Shown: positions 24,594 to 35,586 of the stretch, one piece after another | Numbering within the stretch: position 1 is the first letter of the stretch | How the letters are laid out: every line of letters starts with the position of its first letter | From: Biscogniauxia marginata | Taxonomy: Eukaryota > Ascomycota > Sordariomycetes > Xylariales > Xylariaceae | Direction: 5' to 3' | NCBI GenBank assembly: GCA_022695795.1 | Contig: MU404183.1 | Coordinates: 35,210 to 99,209 of the forward strand | DNA: 64,000 nucleotides | Position numbers and translations under genes: made by a program | The notes under the pieces: generated by a model | The model's input: the letters and a program-made list of their open reading frames with translations, nothing else | Database searches by the model: none | What the model was told of the DNA's origin: nothing

Positions 24594-26160
24594 TATCTCT
24601 CGAAGCTTCGAAGCGAATTGTGTTTTTGATGGGGTGGTCATCAGCATATCGGCGTCACAATTGGATATGATCTTTCTCAGCTGTTCTTCGGTTTCGGTTT
24701 CGGCTCGGTTGCTTTCATACATGTTTCATGGATTGAACATTTGGGAAGGGGCTCGCATCGTTAGGGATTCGGTTGGAGAATTTGGATGCTTTTGATGATT
24801 CCCACCCGCTACCTCGAGTTCCTCTCACGCAGCGGATTAATTATTCTGTCGTTATACCTCGGGCGTTTCCTTTCCCGCGAGATAACATAGCGAATATCTC
24901 CACGGATGCGTGGTTGTATCTTGACAGCCATCTGGAAGCCAGGATGGTAATGCATAGGTTGCCGCTGCCGCTTTTATTGGGACACCTCCTAATGCTGGTG
25001 ACTACGAACTTATGAAGTTCAGTATTCACCCTTGTGTACGATATACTTTTTTTTACCCTTTGCCTTAACAGTTTGGCGTTGTCGTGTCTTCATTTTCGAA
25101 AATAGGTTCACGGAGTAGAGACGCGGCAGGTTTCAGAATACCTGAGGCAAAATGCCTGATGATTTGAAAAGTTGTTTTTATTCATCTGCTTGTTATATGC
25201 TGTTATATGGGTATTTTTGTATTGTTGCCCTGCTTTATATCCATCATTTCTAGTCCTCGTAGAGCAAGCAAATAAACGGTTATCCTAATACCCTAGTTTT
25301 TCCGCTTCGCGAGTACTTTACGGCTAATTAAATGCCTTTCGCTTTAACCATTTCGCACCTGTTCGCTATAGGCGATGGGGGCGTATGTCTCCCACCGAGC
25401 CGCCGGAGGAAATATGTGCACAATACGATATAGACCAGCTTAGCCATTATGGGGGGATTATCTTTTCTCACATGGAGTGTTGCTTACTTTGTTTCGTATT
25501 TCGATTCGAGGGTCATTATCAAAGTTAAGTAAGCGAAAGCTAGCTCTCTCTCCCAGGCCTTCTTCATGCTCGGCCGTTTATGTTCACCTCGTAGTCCGCC
25601 TCCTGAACGACCTTAACTCTTGTTGAGTTCTATAGACAGGGGTTCGTTTTCCAAGTGTATCGGAGCCCCCTTCGAATATAAACCGAATCTTCTAAGTGAT
25701 TGGCACTCATCTTTTTACTGTATTTTACCACCAAACGTTACATGGTAGCCTTCATACCGATGTCTTATCACCCCTTTGATACTCTCTATTTCGTGATATC
25801 TACTGGCTAGCTTAATTTTAAAATGTATAGATTTCTAGATGCAACGCTCTGAGAAAGCCAAATTGCGGTATGTTTCTAGAGAATCCTGCTATACATTTAT
25901 AAATAAGCACTAAAGGCATTTCGGGGAGAGCAACATTCGTATTGGTTTGTGTAATCTCTCATGAGTGTCTTCAATAAATAAGGAACATGATAGGGTTCCG
26001 TATTTGGGCTAAGGCGAACCGCTGCATTGGTTCAATAAAAGACACCAGAACATGTATTATATCACCCTTGGTGATATGGATTAGCTTATAACGGCCGCTT
26101 AGATGATCAAGAAATACCATTTATTGCTAGGGGATATCATGAATACATGCTAAATAGTTT
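24594..26160. other. Intergenic region with no recognisable gene
   Basis: This is 1.6 kb of balanced base composition. Short frames (24773-25015 +, 24841-25029 -) show no family features, and I found no convincing exon chain. It separates ptaB from a minus-strand gene whose 3' end faces it. Confidence 0.5.
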
Positions 26161-26312
26161 CTAAATACAGTTCAAATTACTCCAAAACTTTGGCGGCCCA
26201 GATTCATCCGAAATGGGTTCCCCGTGAGGCCTGTCCGCCCGATGATGTATCATTCCCATCTCGACAGTCTTCGTGATACTCGTCGACCTTGGTGGCCCGA
26301 ATATCTGCGCAC

Positions 26313-27719
26313 CTACGTCCGCATGTTCACTGTAGAATTCTGGTTCGAAGTGATTGTGGTTGCCATGCTCGTATTCGGGACGGATGTTGTGATTGGCGTC
26401 ACCTGTAGCGAGGGGGGTTCGTTTAGAGGATTCGAAGCCTTTACAATCTTCGCGATGAGGGTGGCCATTTTGAGTTCGATGTGGAGCTTGACTAGATGAA
26501 GTTTGGAATTAATAGAACTGTTTATGGATATCTAAGACTAGAAACTCCTTATCGAACGCCCAGGGCCTTACTGTTAATGCACCCGCTAACTCCTTCTTTC
26601 CCGGTGTATTATTCTTATAAACCTGCGTAGACTCACCTAGGTAGACAAGGGGATGGAATTGCATATATCTACGAATCTTTGTAAGCTCTAGTGGATCAAG
26701 TGATGAGATATATGGGGAGCTCACACAAGTTCGCTCCGCATCGACATAACGCCTATAAGGACCACCTAGGTGTTAAGCATCGTCAATATTGAACATTGAG
26801 TTTCGGTTTGTAGCATCGACACCTACATCCATTGATGTTGACACAGAGATCATTGCCAAATTGAATTTAAAGAGTGTGTAATACTTCTTCAAACCGCCCG
26901 CGATGAGCTTCGTCCTGACAGTATAAACGAAGTACAAGTTGAGGCCCGCATCTACAACGGCGAAGAGCGCTTTCTCCGTCCTATCCCAAATCTCATTGAT
27001 GTGGACATATGTCTCTGATATCTGAAGTCGTGCGGGAAGCCTGCAATTTCCACATCCCGTCAGCAATACCTGTTAAAGGAAGTCCTACGTCTTAGTGAGA
27101 GCACATACCATATGCAGAAGACCGATACGTTAATGGCGGCGATAATGAAGAAAACGACAATCTTCAAGGTGCGCGCTCGTGATTTCACTATCATTAGAAG
27201 TGCTACCCGGTTGATGATGATCTGTAGTATGCATTGTACTTGTTTCCGTCAAGGTCAAGCTCCGCGTTATGGACAAACAGTTGTCGTACTCACCCTGAAC
27301 TGTCCATAAACACACTGCGCATGACATTTCGTTAGTATGAATACCGCGGAGAAATAATTATGTCCGTCAGACTGACAAATTGTAAAGTATATCCAGAACC
27401 TAGAAGATGATTGCCAGGGACTGTTAATCGTATACATAAGCCCAAGGTCGGCATGTACTCACCCAGGGGGGATGTAACCCTTCAGAACCATCCAACTAAC
27501 GATGGATATTACTAAAGATGAAATCCACTCCGCCCAAACCATGATAATATAGGTGTTGAAAAGCTTTCCTTTCTGACAGAAGCGCCATGTCTGGCGTGTG
27601 GCCTCGGTGCAGGCGAAGACACTAAAGCATAGGGAAAAGCCCCAGATGATTGAGCATATGTTCATAGTCAGGTCATCTGGGACCTCTGTCTTATACCATG
27701 GCGGGATTAGGAACCCCAT
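26313..27719 (-). CDS. Multi-pass fungal integral membrane protein (8 exons, about 298 aa), possible 3' frameshift
   Basis: On the minus strand exons are 27719-27463, 27399-27377, 27314-27294, 27238-27109, 27040-26827, 26765-26725, 26668-26637 and 26491-26313. All junctions keep phase, with typical GT-AG introns of 55-68 nt and a last one of 145 nt. The product has about seven hydrophobic helices, for example ICSIIWGFSLCFSVFAC, IVVFFIIAAINVSVF and FALYFVY-like segments, plus the conserved loop ARLQISETYVHINEIWDRTEK. I recognise the sequence type from other Pezizomycotina, where it is annotated only as an integral membrane protein. No function is known to me. The final exon reads VKLHIELKMATLIAK, stops at 26313, and has an alternative open tail in another frame reaching 26161. 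Confidence 0.75.
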
Positions 27720-28850
27720 ATTGGTATACGAAGTAAAAGTTTCGGTTGAGCACGCTCACTCGTTGGGATCAAACAAACGGGTACTATGGTGATGACGAGG
27801 TACAAAACCTAAGTCCTTATCAAATACGACAGGCAATGAAGAAGGTAGGAGGGCATTTGAAGATAGTTCGTATTGGAGATACAGCCGCCGGGAAAGCCGG
27901 GAATCCAAGAGGGTGAACACTCCTGCCCTTTCAAAGAATGAAAAAGAAAATACAGCTTAGAACTCCTAGCAGACGTGGATACCTAGATTTAAGCTCTAGA
28001 AGAAGATTGCACACTAGATTGAGAGGCCAAAACACCTCGATTGGTATATAATTCGACAGAGTTTTTCGAGAGTTGCGACGGCATGATGAAATCGGCCGAT
28101 AGTTTTGCTCGTGAGTTCTTCATCACGAGCCAGGAGCTTGCAGCTTTAGGAAAGGGGCGGGCTCATGTAAGGGTCCGTAGAAATGATAGTTGGAGTATCA
28201 GCGAGTTTGAGTTTAGGTTTAACTCCTATTGGCGCTGTTGGTATCTTGCTGTATTATTTTCTATGATGTGTCAGTACGACTAGGCCTCCATGTAGCGGAT
28301 GGTACTGGAAGTCAAATAGGGGGAGTGAAAGAAGCTTCCGCCATAAGTCTATTAGATCAATTCAAAATGCCAGATGAGAGGCATCCAATCGAATCAAATT
28401 CAATTATATTGAATTCGATCATATAGTATCTTATAGCAGAATTGTGGACTTGAGGTTCGACATCTGTCTTAGATTTGACCACGTTCTCGACGGATGCATT
28501 CCGAGACATGGATAGCTTCTCTGTAAACATCTCACAGACATTTCGACGAACTGTGATACAAGCTTGAGATCGGTTCGAAAGTAGCGCATTAGCTTAGTGA
28601 TTGAAAAATGTGTTTAGGCCCTTTCCAAGACCTAGCAACGAGTCCCGATATATCTATTTAATAACATCCTAATGCCCACACAGCCGTAAATGAGACGACT
28701 GCAGCGCATGGAATTTCCTAAACCGTCCTTGAAAGAAGTTAGTTCAAACCTCCTAGACTCGAGAGCTGATGGGGGCCATATAGAGTTCCTGATAAAGGGT
28801 CTCCATAAAGGACGATGAAGTTATCAGGACGGATATCCCTGACGATTGTT
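27720..28850. other. Intergenic region with no recognisable gene
   Basis: The frames 28041-28283 and 28229-28426 have no motif, signal peptide or splice structure that I can support. It is a divergent intergenic region between the minus-strand membrane protein and the plus-strand phosphatase, so it probably holds both promoters. Confidence 0.45.
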
Positions 28851-28854
28851 CGTT

Positions 28855-28982
28855 CCCCCCCCCCCCCTTAACAAATGCGGGGCCAAGACAACAGGCAAAA
28901 ACAGCCCTGCCGAGCATTTCTTGCCACCGTTAAGTTCGCCACCGTTAAGCTCGCCACCGTTAAGCTCGCCACTGTTAAGCTC
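28855..28982. repeat. Poly-C tract and 15-bp minisatellite upstream of the acid phosphatase
   Basis: A run of 13 C lies at 28855-28867. Four tandem copies of GCCACCGTTAAGCTC occupy 28923-28982, with one or two changes in the first and last copies. The array ends 61 bp before the start codon of the phosphatase, so it lies in its leader or core promoter. Confidence 0.85.
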
Positions 28983-29043
28983 TCCCCGGAATTAGTCGAC
29001 CTGAATCTCTTAGCCCAGCATCTTGGATAAGAAACGGGTAAGC

Positions 29044-30779
29044 ATGTGCCGCAAGACGCTAAGATACCTCATCGCGTTGAGCACAATAGCCCTGCTCCTC
29101 TCCGTCGCCTTGCGTCAACTTACTACCATGCGGCCGTGGCAACTAGGTCCTAGTTTTATGGCCCTGTCTGTAACGGCGGCGATGGCAGACCCAGTCGCGA
29201 CACAGACGACAAATGTTGACTTAGCATGGTATCCCCCTAGGAACACGTCTATCAACAATCTTTCGGCGGTATTGGATGACGCTAATGGAGTCTACGGCTT
29301 CATCTTCAACACATCAGTTACCCCTGGCGAACGGTATGGGTCATATAACTGGTGTAACATGCCCCATGTTCGTAGAACAGAGTATGTAATGCCGCCTGCA
29401 GATTACAAACTGCAATATGTTGAGGTTGTGAGTTAGGCTTTCCCTTTTTTTCTTGTTTCTTTCTTCTTTGTTTTCTCTTGGCCCGCGCTGCGGCACATGT
29501 ATATATCTCCAGCACATGCTACCTATCTACTAAACCTTGGTAGATCCAAAGACATCACAAGAGGACGCCGTATGCGACCAACGCGTTCCCCACGGAGCCG
29601 TACCGTTGGAATTGTGGCGACCAGGGCCTCTATTATTATGGCCAGGCCCTTTCCGGCGCCGCGCAGAAGCAGGCTGCCCAGGGTTTCTGGCAGGGCTATA
29701 TATCACCCGTGAATCCGTACACGCCGTCGGGCTGGATTGGGACGTGTCAATTTCCCCAGATAACTTTGGGGGGACTAGATGATTCTTGGGTTCATGGTGA
29801 TGACCTATACGGAGTTTACCATGGCCTACTCGGGTTTCTGCCTGCTAGGCACGAGGACTGGCGCAGCCGCGTGGTCTACCGCGTGACGCAGAACGCTATC
29901 ACGAGCCAGGTGGCGGGCATGCTAATTAATGGGATGTGGGCGACAACGGAATCGGTGCCGCTCATGATCCAGGCTGCGGACGTAGACAGCCTGGAGCCGC
30001 AATATAGCTGTGGCGTGGGGAGTGGCCTCTTCGCCACCATCAAGTCGGCATCGAACGCCGCGTGGCAAAGACACATAGATGCAGCCGAAGATCTGTTCAC
30101 CATCCTCGATGCGATTTCCGGCGTGCCAGGAAGCGACCCGGAATTTCACGCTAGCTTCGATCACTACTACGATAACCTCTCGGCGCGTCAATGCCACGCG
30201 AAGCCCCTGCCCTGCAAGCTGGTGCACGACGCCAACTCGAGCACTTGCATTAACCAGAGACTAGCAGATGCGGCCTACCGCATGGGCCAGTGGGAATATT
30301 CGCAGATCTACCGCGATGCGCCGGCCTCCCTTGCCGCGTCCTCCACATCCTACGGAGTGTGGATTGCCGAGCTGAGCGCTCACCTGCGCAATCGCATCGC
30401 AGGCAAGACAGGGCCGGTTTATTTCCATAACATAGCCCACGATGGGTCTGTAAGCCGCTTGTTGAGTATTTTGCAGGTCGATGTCATGGTGTGGCCCGGA
30501 ATGGGTAGTGAAGTTGTGTTTGAGCTGTATAGAGCAATATATGCAAAGCCGGGATTGGTGTTGAACAGGGAGAGCACCGCAACCACAAGCACAGAGACAA
30601 GTAACAGTGGTTTTTATGTGCGTGTGCTGTTCAGTGGCCAGATATTGAAGTCTTCTAGCCCGAGTCTTGGTGTCATGGACATGTTGCCCGTGGAAACATT
30701 GTTGGCCTATCTCGATGGACTAGTCGGTGTGAACGCCAGCTTAGTTGTCGGCAGATGCAATGGGACTATCCCCGTCTAG
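29044..30779 (+). CDS. Histidine acid phosphatase family protein (2 exons, about 539 aa)
   Basis: Exons are 29044-29427 and 29544-30779, joined by a 116-nt intron (GTGAGT donor, CTACTAAAC branch, GGTAG acceptor). The N-terminus is MCRKTLRYL followed by a hydrophobic segment to about residue 26, a signal peptide or anchor. The active-site phosphohistidine motif, at about 129-138, reads IQRHHKRTPY, a variant of RHGxRxP with His replacing Gly. The second motif, HNIAHDGS, supplies the His-Asp pair near 427-428. Cysteines and N-glycosylation sites (NTS, NSS, NAS, NGT) fit a secreted phosphomonoesterase. Substrate cannot be deduced. Translation is placed at the first ATG (29044). The gene is convergent with Bet4, with only 34 bp between the stops. 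Confidence 0.85.
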
Positions 30780-30813
30780 AGACAGAAATATACTTGTTGG
30801 AACCAACCGATAA

Positions 30814-32170
30814 TCACTGGTCGGATTCTATTGCTTCTCTACGTGACCTTAACCGTTGCTCGACATCATCCCATCTACCTGCTTGCATGGGGTCTAACTT
30901 CCGCAACTTCGCCAGCCAGTTCTGAATGTTATCCTGCTGGTTACATTCACCGTTGCTCAACCCCGTATGATTCAGCTGTCTCAGCGCCAGTGTGTATTCG
31001 AGAAGGGCCTCGTATATCCATTTTATGTCCTCGTAATCTTCAAGGAAGTCCTTGATGTCGTCTATCTCCCTCTCTACGTATGAGACACGGGCCTTTATCG
31101 TCAGACCTGGCGCAATCGTGGACTTTCCGGTACGGTCGACGAGCTGGAGAATCAAGTAGCGGTGGTAGTACCATAAACTTTGGTCTTCGGGCCCGACGTT
31201 TAACGCTTCGCGCACTTGATTCAGCTCTTCCTCGAGAAAGGCCGACCTTGCTTCGTCGTCAGCGCCGCGTTCTTGGAGAAGACGCAGGATAAGTCGGCTT
31301 CGGTTATGCCATGCAGAAAAGTTAGACAGATCAACACGGATCATCTTGGTCGTGTATGCAAACTCGTCCTCGGCCATGCTCCTCCCACGGAGCGAGGGAG
31401 TCTCGAGTTTGGCAACGAGATGGCGCCTGTACCCCCACGCGTGGAAATTGCGACGGTCCTTGGTGAGCATCTTGGAATCGAGTGCGAGCTCGGCCTCCCA
31501 GATGCTGGTGGCGGTCGAGGTGGGTAGTCGGAGAATGGCCTGTTCGAGGATCCATTTCCGGTAGTTCCACAGCCAGTAGCACTTGGGGAATTCAAGAAGG
31601 AGAGGCACGGTGAATGCTAGTTCAGACTGCAAGATGCCGGCATCGGATTCGACTTCTTTACTTTCCTTGCCCTCGTCAACATCAGCTGTAGTACCAGTCT
31701 GCCCAGTCGTCGGGGAGCTCCGGTCTTGCGGGATCGCGGCCGAGGAGGAGAGCGAGGAGGCTGCGTGCAAGGTTCTCGTAGTGGCGCTCGGAGAAGTACT
31801 CGGCAACTCCCTCGAGGGCGACGATGAAGCTGAGCGTCTGGACAATAAGCCAGAGATTAGACAGCGGCGACGGACGTTCCATATCGTGTAGTACTCTGGG
31901 TTGAGGCGGAGGAGCTTGGAGGTGAGCTGGAAAAGCGCGGTGTCGTGGACGCCCTGGGACGCCTGACTGCGTATCGAGCCCTCGATCTGGCGATATCTGT
32001 GAATCTTCTCGAGGTCTTGCTGGCGTTGCTCTTCGGTCCGGGCGGCGCGGATGAATTGGGCCACGCCGTGCTATACGATGCATCGTTGTCACCATCACCG
32101 GTTAGCATATGCCGTTTGTATGGAAACAAAACTGCTCTGGGGATTACCGAGTGAGACATACGCTGGCCAT
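30814..32170 (-). CDS. bet4: Rab geranylgeranyltransferase alpha subunit (2 exons, 421 aa)
   Basis: The first exon is only 9 nt (32170-32162, Met-Ala-Ser), followed by a 91-nt intron and exon 2, 32070-30814, starting HGVAQ. The same frame lacks an ATG near its start, which supports the mini-exon; fungal homologues start MASHGV. Five PPTA repeats are visible, each with the W-x-x-R signature: NPEYYTIWNVRRR (about 60-73), FPKCYWLWNYRKW (about 164-177), DRRNFHAWGYRRH, DLSNFSAWHNRSR and DQSLWYYHRYL. A Ser/Thr-rich insert of about 75 residues separates repeats 1 and 2. With Bet2 and the escort protein it adds geranylgeranyl groups to Rab GTPases for vesicle traffic. Confidence 0.92.
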
Positions 32171-32791
32171 GGCGGAATTTCCCTAACTTAGTCAAGTCAA
32201 ACAAGCGCAGAGCAGAGTTTGGGTGAGGTCCCGGTTCTAAGGTATGATGTTGACCTACGCCTTGGTGTATATTACCATAAGTAGGTACGGGGCACCGGGG
32301 TACCTATCACGTACTACTAATTATTTTATGTACCTACCCGAATACTGATTACCTAAGGTACCTGGTACCTGACCTGTAGGCAGGATCAGTGGAGGTGTGC
32401 CTGCTATCAGCCCCTTATCGAAGCGACCGTCCCAGGTGGACACTGGAGGTACCTAGGTAGGTAGGTACCTATTAATTACGTATGATGAAGGCACCATAGG
32501 AAGGCATTAGCTCTGCCACCTCATGATCCGAATGTTCACATCCTACACCTAAGCTACCTCTATACCCCTATACGGCAGTACCCTAGACTGGAAGGTAAAT
32601 GAGCAGCCGACTCCTTCTCCGCGGGAGAGTGGCTGGCTTAATTATCACATCCCCTAAGATACCTCGTTCGAATATTGTCTTTTATTTGTCCTCCACCCCC
32701 CCCTCGACAAGGTGAAAGCAAGCCAGCCGAGGTAGGTAGTGGCATTAGAATAGATCCCATCATTCATTCTTTTCCATTCTTTTTATTCATC
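32171..32791. promoter_or_regulatory. Divergent promoter between bet4 and AMA1, rich in GGTACCTAGGTA motifs
   Basis: The interval has repeated TAGGTACC / GGTACCTA units, notably at 32279-32310, 32355-32372 and 32446-32472 (GAGGTACCTAGGTAGGTAGG). Comparable motifs recur upstream of hbrB and atg8. No gene lies here. That it drives both flanking genes is inferred from their divergent orientation. Confidence 0.45.
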
Positions 32792-34856
32792 ATGTCTACT
32801 GCGTCTCCCGACCGATTCGTACCTTTTTGTGTCTCAGTGCCGGATCGCTTCCGAGCCAACAAGCAACCCCACGAGCTGTCGCCCTCCGAACGCTTACTAC
32901 GTACCGATGAGGCCGGATCTAACGCATTCTGCTTCGCACCCAAGCGCGCGGTCCCGATGGCCGCCCGGCGCGTGTCTCGGTCTGACGGGACGGAGCGTCG
33001 ACTTGGTACGGTGCTTGACTTGCACTCCTTGGAGAGGCGGGTTAGCAATGGCGCCGTTTGGTCTGTCGGCGGACTAGCACCTGGTGATGGTGTAAGCGGA
33101 TCAGCTGTAGATGGTGGAGGTGGTCGGCTTGTCAGCTCCGGAACCAATGCTCGCCTCTACACGACTTCATTTTCGAACTCTCGACCTAAGTCTGAGGAAG
33201 AGCAAGAGAAACATGAAGGTAGGCTCGCATTAGCTTTGAAGATCGACCGAGTTCAGCGCGTACTTGACTTCGACGGCTTTTCTACATTTCCGCGCTGCAG
33301 GAGCAAAGGAAGGCCACTGTTGAAGACCAGCAAAACCACATGGACCGGGACCGAATGGAGCAACGATCATCACGTTTTCAGTAAGTCGTCGTTGTGGCGA
33401 CTGTTTCCTATTGACTAACACGCTCCAGAAGTTCAAAAAGAGGCCCGGATTCTACCTAACGCCCCGTTCAAGTAGGTGTTAGTACCATGACAAGGAAGCC
33501 GAGGGTTGCTTACTTGTCATCAGGGTTCTGGATGCTCCGGGTCTCCGGGATGACTTTTACTGCTCGATGATGGCTTACTCGAAGACCTGCAACACTTTGG
33601 CTGTTGGCCTCGGCAACCTTCTATACGGGTGGTCGGAGTCGTCGGGCGTCACCCTTCTTAATGCTGGGATCAAGGACGGATCGTGGTTGACTTCGGTAGC
33701 ATTCTCGTCGAACCAGGGATGCAAGTCCATCTTAGCTTTCGGTCGATCAAACGGCTCTCTCTCCCTGATGTCTCTATTCGACAGTCTCCTTCCTCGGTTT
33801 GAAGCTCAACAGCCAGCACCGGTCGCCTGTCTCTCATGGCGCCCCACTGTCACTCTCCGGCCGTCACTGAACAGTCGCAATCACGGTATGCTGGTCAAGA
33901 CTGAGGACCTTCTCGTAGGCGACGAGATGGGAGACATCTACTACTACTCGGTCGAGTGGCCCGAGCCCTAGGAAGTGGCTCGGGATAATTGGTCTGGGGT
34001 CATGACCTTGCTTGCGCGCATCAAGGTTCATTCGCAGCAAATATGCGGCCTCGCGTGGTCACTTAATGGGTTACAATTTGCGACAGGTGGCAACGACAAT
34101 TTGTGTTGTCTCTTCAACGTTGACAAGGTCGTTGACCCGGAACCTTTCACAGACACTACAGGAATGCAATCGAAGAGTTCTAGTGCAGAACGTGATTCAT
34201 CCTGTCCCGTAAATTCTGGCGACGGCGCATCGTCCTCGTTTCCAGAAGACTCGGAAGATCATCCAAGCACCAGAACCAACGCCAGACATCTGCCAGGAGG
34301 TTCAGAGAGACACCGGTGGCGTCACGCAGCTGCTGTCAAAGCCATAGCCTTCTGTCCATGGCGCGAAGGACTCATCGCGACTGGCGGCGGTTCTAATGAC
34401 AAGTGCATCCATTTTTATCACACTACCTCTGGGGCTGCCCTCGCCACTATCGCGGTCTCGGCGCAGGTCACCTCTCTCATTTGGAGTACAACGCGCCGAG
34501 AGATCGTGGCGACGTTTGGATACGCACAACCGGACCATCCGTATCGGATCGCCATCTTTAGTTGGCCCGACTGCCGCCAAATAGCCGCCATACCCTAGGA
34601 GGGCGAGCACCGCGCCCTATACGCCATCGCGTACCCCGGTGGCCCGAGCGACACGTATCGTACTAAGCAGAGGCTGAGGAGCCGCACAGCCGAGGAAGGC
34701 TGCATCGTCGTGGCTGGCAGCGACGAGAGCGTCAAATTCCATGAGGTCTGGATGGCAGGGCGCAAGGCAACGACACTTGGAAGCGGCATTCTAGCCGGAA
34801 GCGACATCCTAGAGATGGGGGAAGGCATAGATAAAGAGGGAGACGTGATTCGCTAA
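32792..34856 (+). CDS. AMA1: AMA1-type meiosis-specific APC/C activator (WD40), interrupted by two in-frame TAG codons
   Basis: Exons are 32792-33380, 33429-33471 and 33524-34856 (introns 48 and 52 nt, phase kept), giving 655 codons. The N-terminus has a C-box-like DRFVPF. Then come the family segments ELSPSERLLR, KHEGRLALAL-KIDRVQ and a WD40 propeller (APFKVLDAPGLRDDFYCS, SWLTSVAFSSNQG, QQICGLAWS, HAAAVKAIAFCPWREG, TSLIWSTTRREI). The protein ends GDVIR, the Ile-Arg tail that docks activators on the APC/C. Codon 360 (33969-33971) and codon 569 (34596-34598) are TAG where the family has Trp (WPES-WE and AIPWEGEH contexts). No frameshift or other stop occurs, and sequence after both stops stays conserved. 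It is either recoded by A-to-I editing in the sexual stage or a recently hit pseudogene. Confidence 0.85.
33960..33984 (+). promoter_or_regulatory. Hairpin presenting the first AMA1 TAG in its loop (candidate A-to-I editing site)
   Basis: CCCGAGCC at 33960-33967 is perfectly complementary to GGCTCGGG at 33977-33984. The 9-nt loop CTAGGAAGT contains the stop codon, with the candidate edited A at 33970. A U before the A and a location in a short stem-loop match the preferences described for fungal A-to-I editing. Function is inferred. Confidence 0.5.
34593..34603 (+). promoter_or_regulatory. Small hairpin around the second AMA1 TAG
   Basis: CCC (34593-34595) can pair with GGG (34601-34603), leaving TAGGA in the loop with the candidate A at 34597. 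The stem is only 3 bp, so the structure is weak. An alternative outer pairing, CGCC with GGCG, encloses the same site. Confidence 0.3.
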
Positions 34857-35586
34857 GAGGGTTGCCTGGAGGAAAGAATACTCAAGGATTGGGGTAAAAA
34901 AAGGGGGAGGACAATCAAGCATGCGAATACAAAATAGTATTGGTCCGTACAGAAATAAGTAGGTTTAATCCAAATGATCTAACCCTCGCAGCCCCGTCAC
35001 TGTTGATAGGTTCGGCTGTCTGAATCCGGGACCGGAATAGTTCGAGAATCGGGAACGTGTAGCTAAATAGACCCATGAACTATATTGACAGATGTCAGCA
35101 ACCTACCTATACATCAATTTACTTGATGTCCTCAACCCGTATGCACTCATTTCTCCGGGGCCTTCGTATGATAAGAACTCCCTTCCCCAAAACGTCCAAC
35201 TTGCCTGGTCATATGTATGTGCAAATTTGGTAGTCAGCGTAGGAGTACCGGAAGTTATTTGGTTGGTTAGGTACCTTTAAAAAAACATAGGTAGCCAAAC
35301 GCATACCCCTTGAACAGGTTCGTTTTCTAGAGGCATTGACCAAGACTAGAATGACGACGACAGTACCGTATGTTAAAAAGAAGAGAGTGCGTTATGATTG
35401 TGGTATCGGCTGTGACATCTATATGAAGGAAGAGACGAGGCCCATTTCCCAGCTCTTTACCGAGATCTCAGGCAATTCCGCCCCTAAGTCTGTTCTAACT
35501 GACAGTGTTATATATTGTCAATTCCAAATAAATTCTTTAGGTTGACTGACTTAGCACAGAAACGAAGATACATCTAACTAACTACT
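34857..35586. other. Intergenic region downstream of AMA1
   Basis: Frames at 35092-35280 and 35336-35545 do not resemble known proteins and have no supporting splice sites. Confidence 0.45.

Noticed and set aside
26509..26724. Minus-strand frame (MQFHPLVYLGEST...) as the terminal exon of the membrane protein
   Set aside because: A GTGAGT donor follows YL, and the family sequence VKLHIELKMATL resumes at 26491 after a 145-nt intron, so the read-through is intronic.
33975..34598. Separate WD40 gene starting after the first AMA1 TAG
   Set aside because: It has no ATG at its start, is in the same frame as the upstream part, and continues the same propeller without a new promoter or start.
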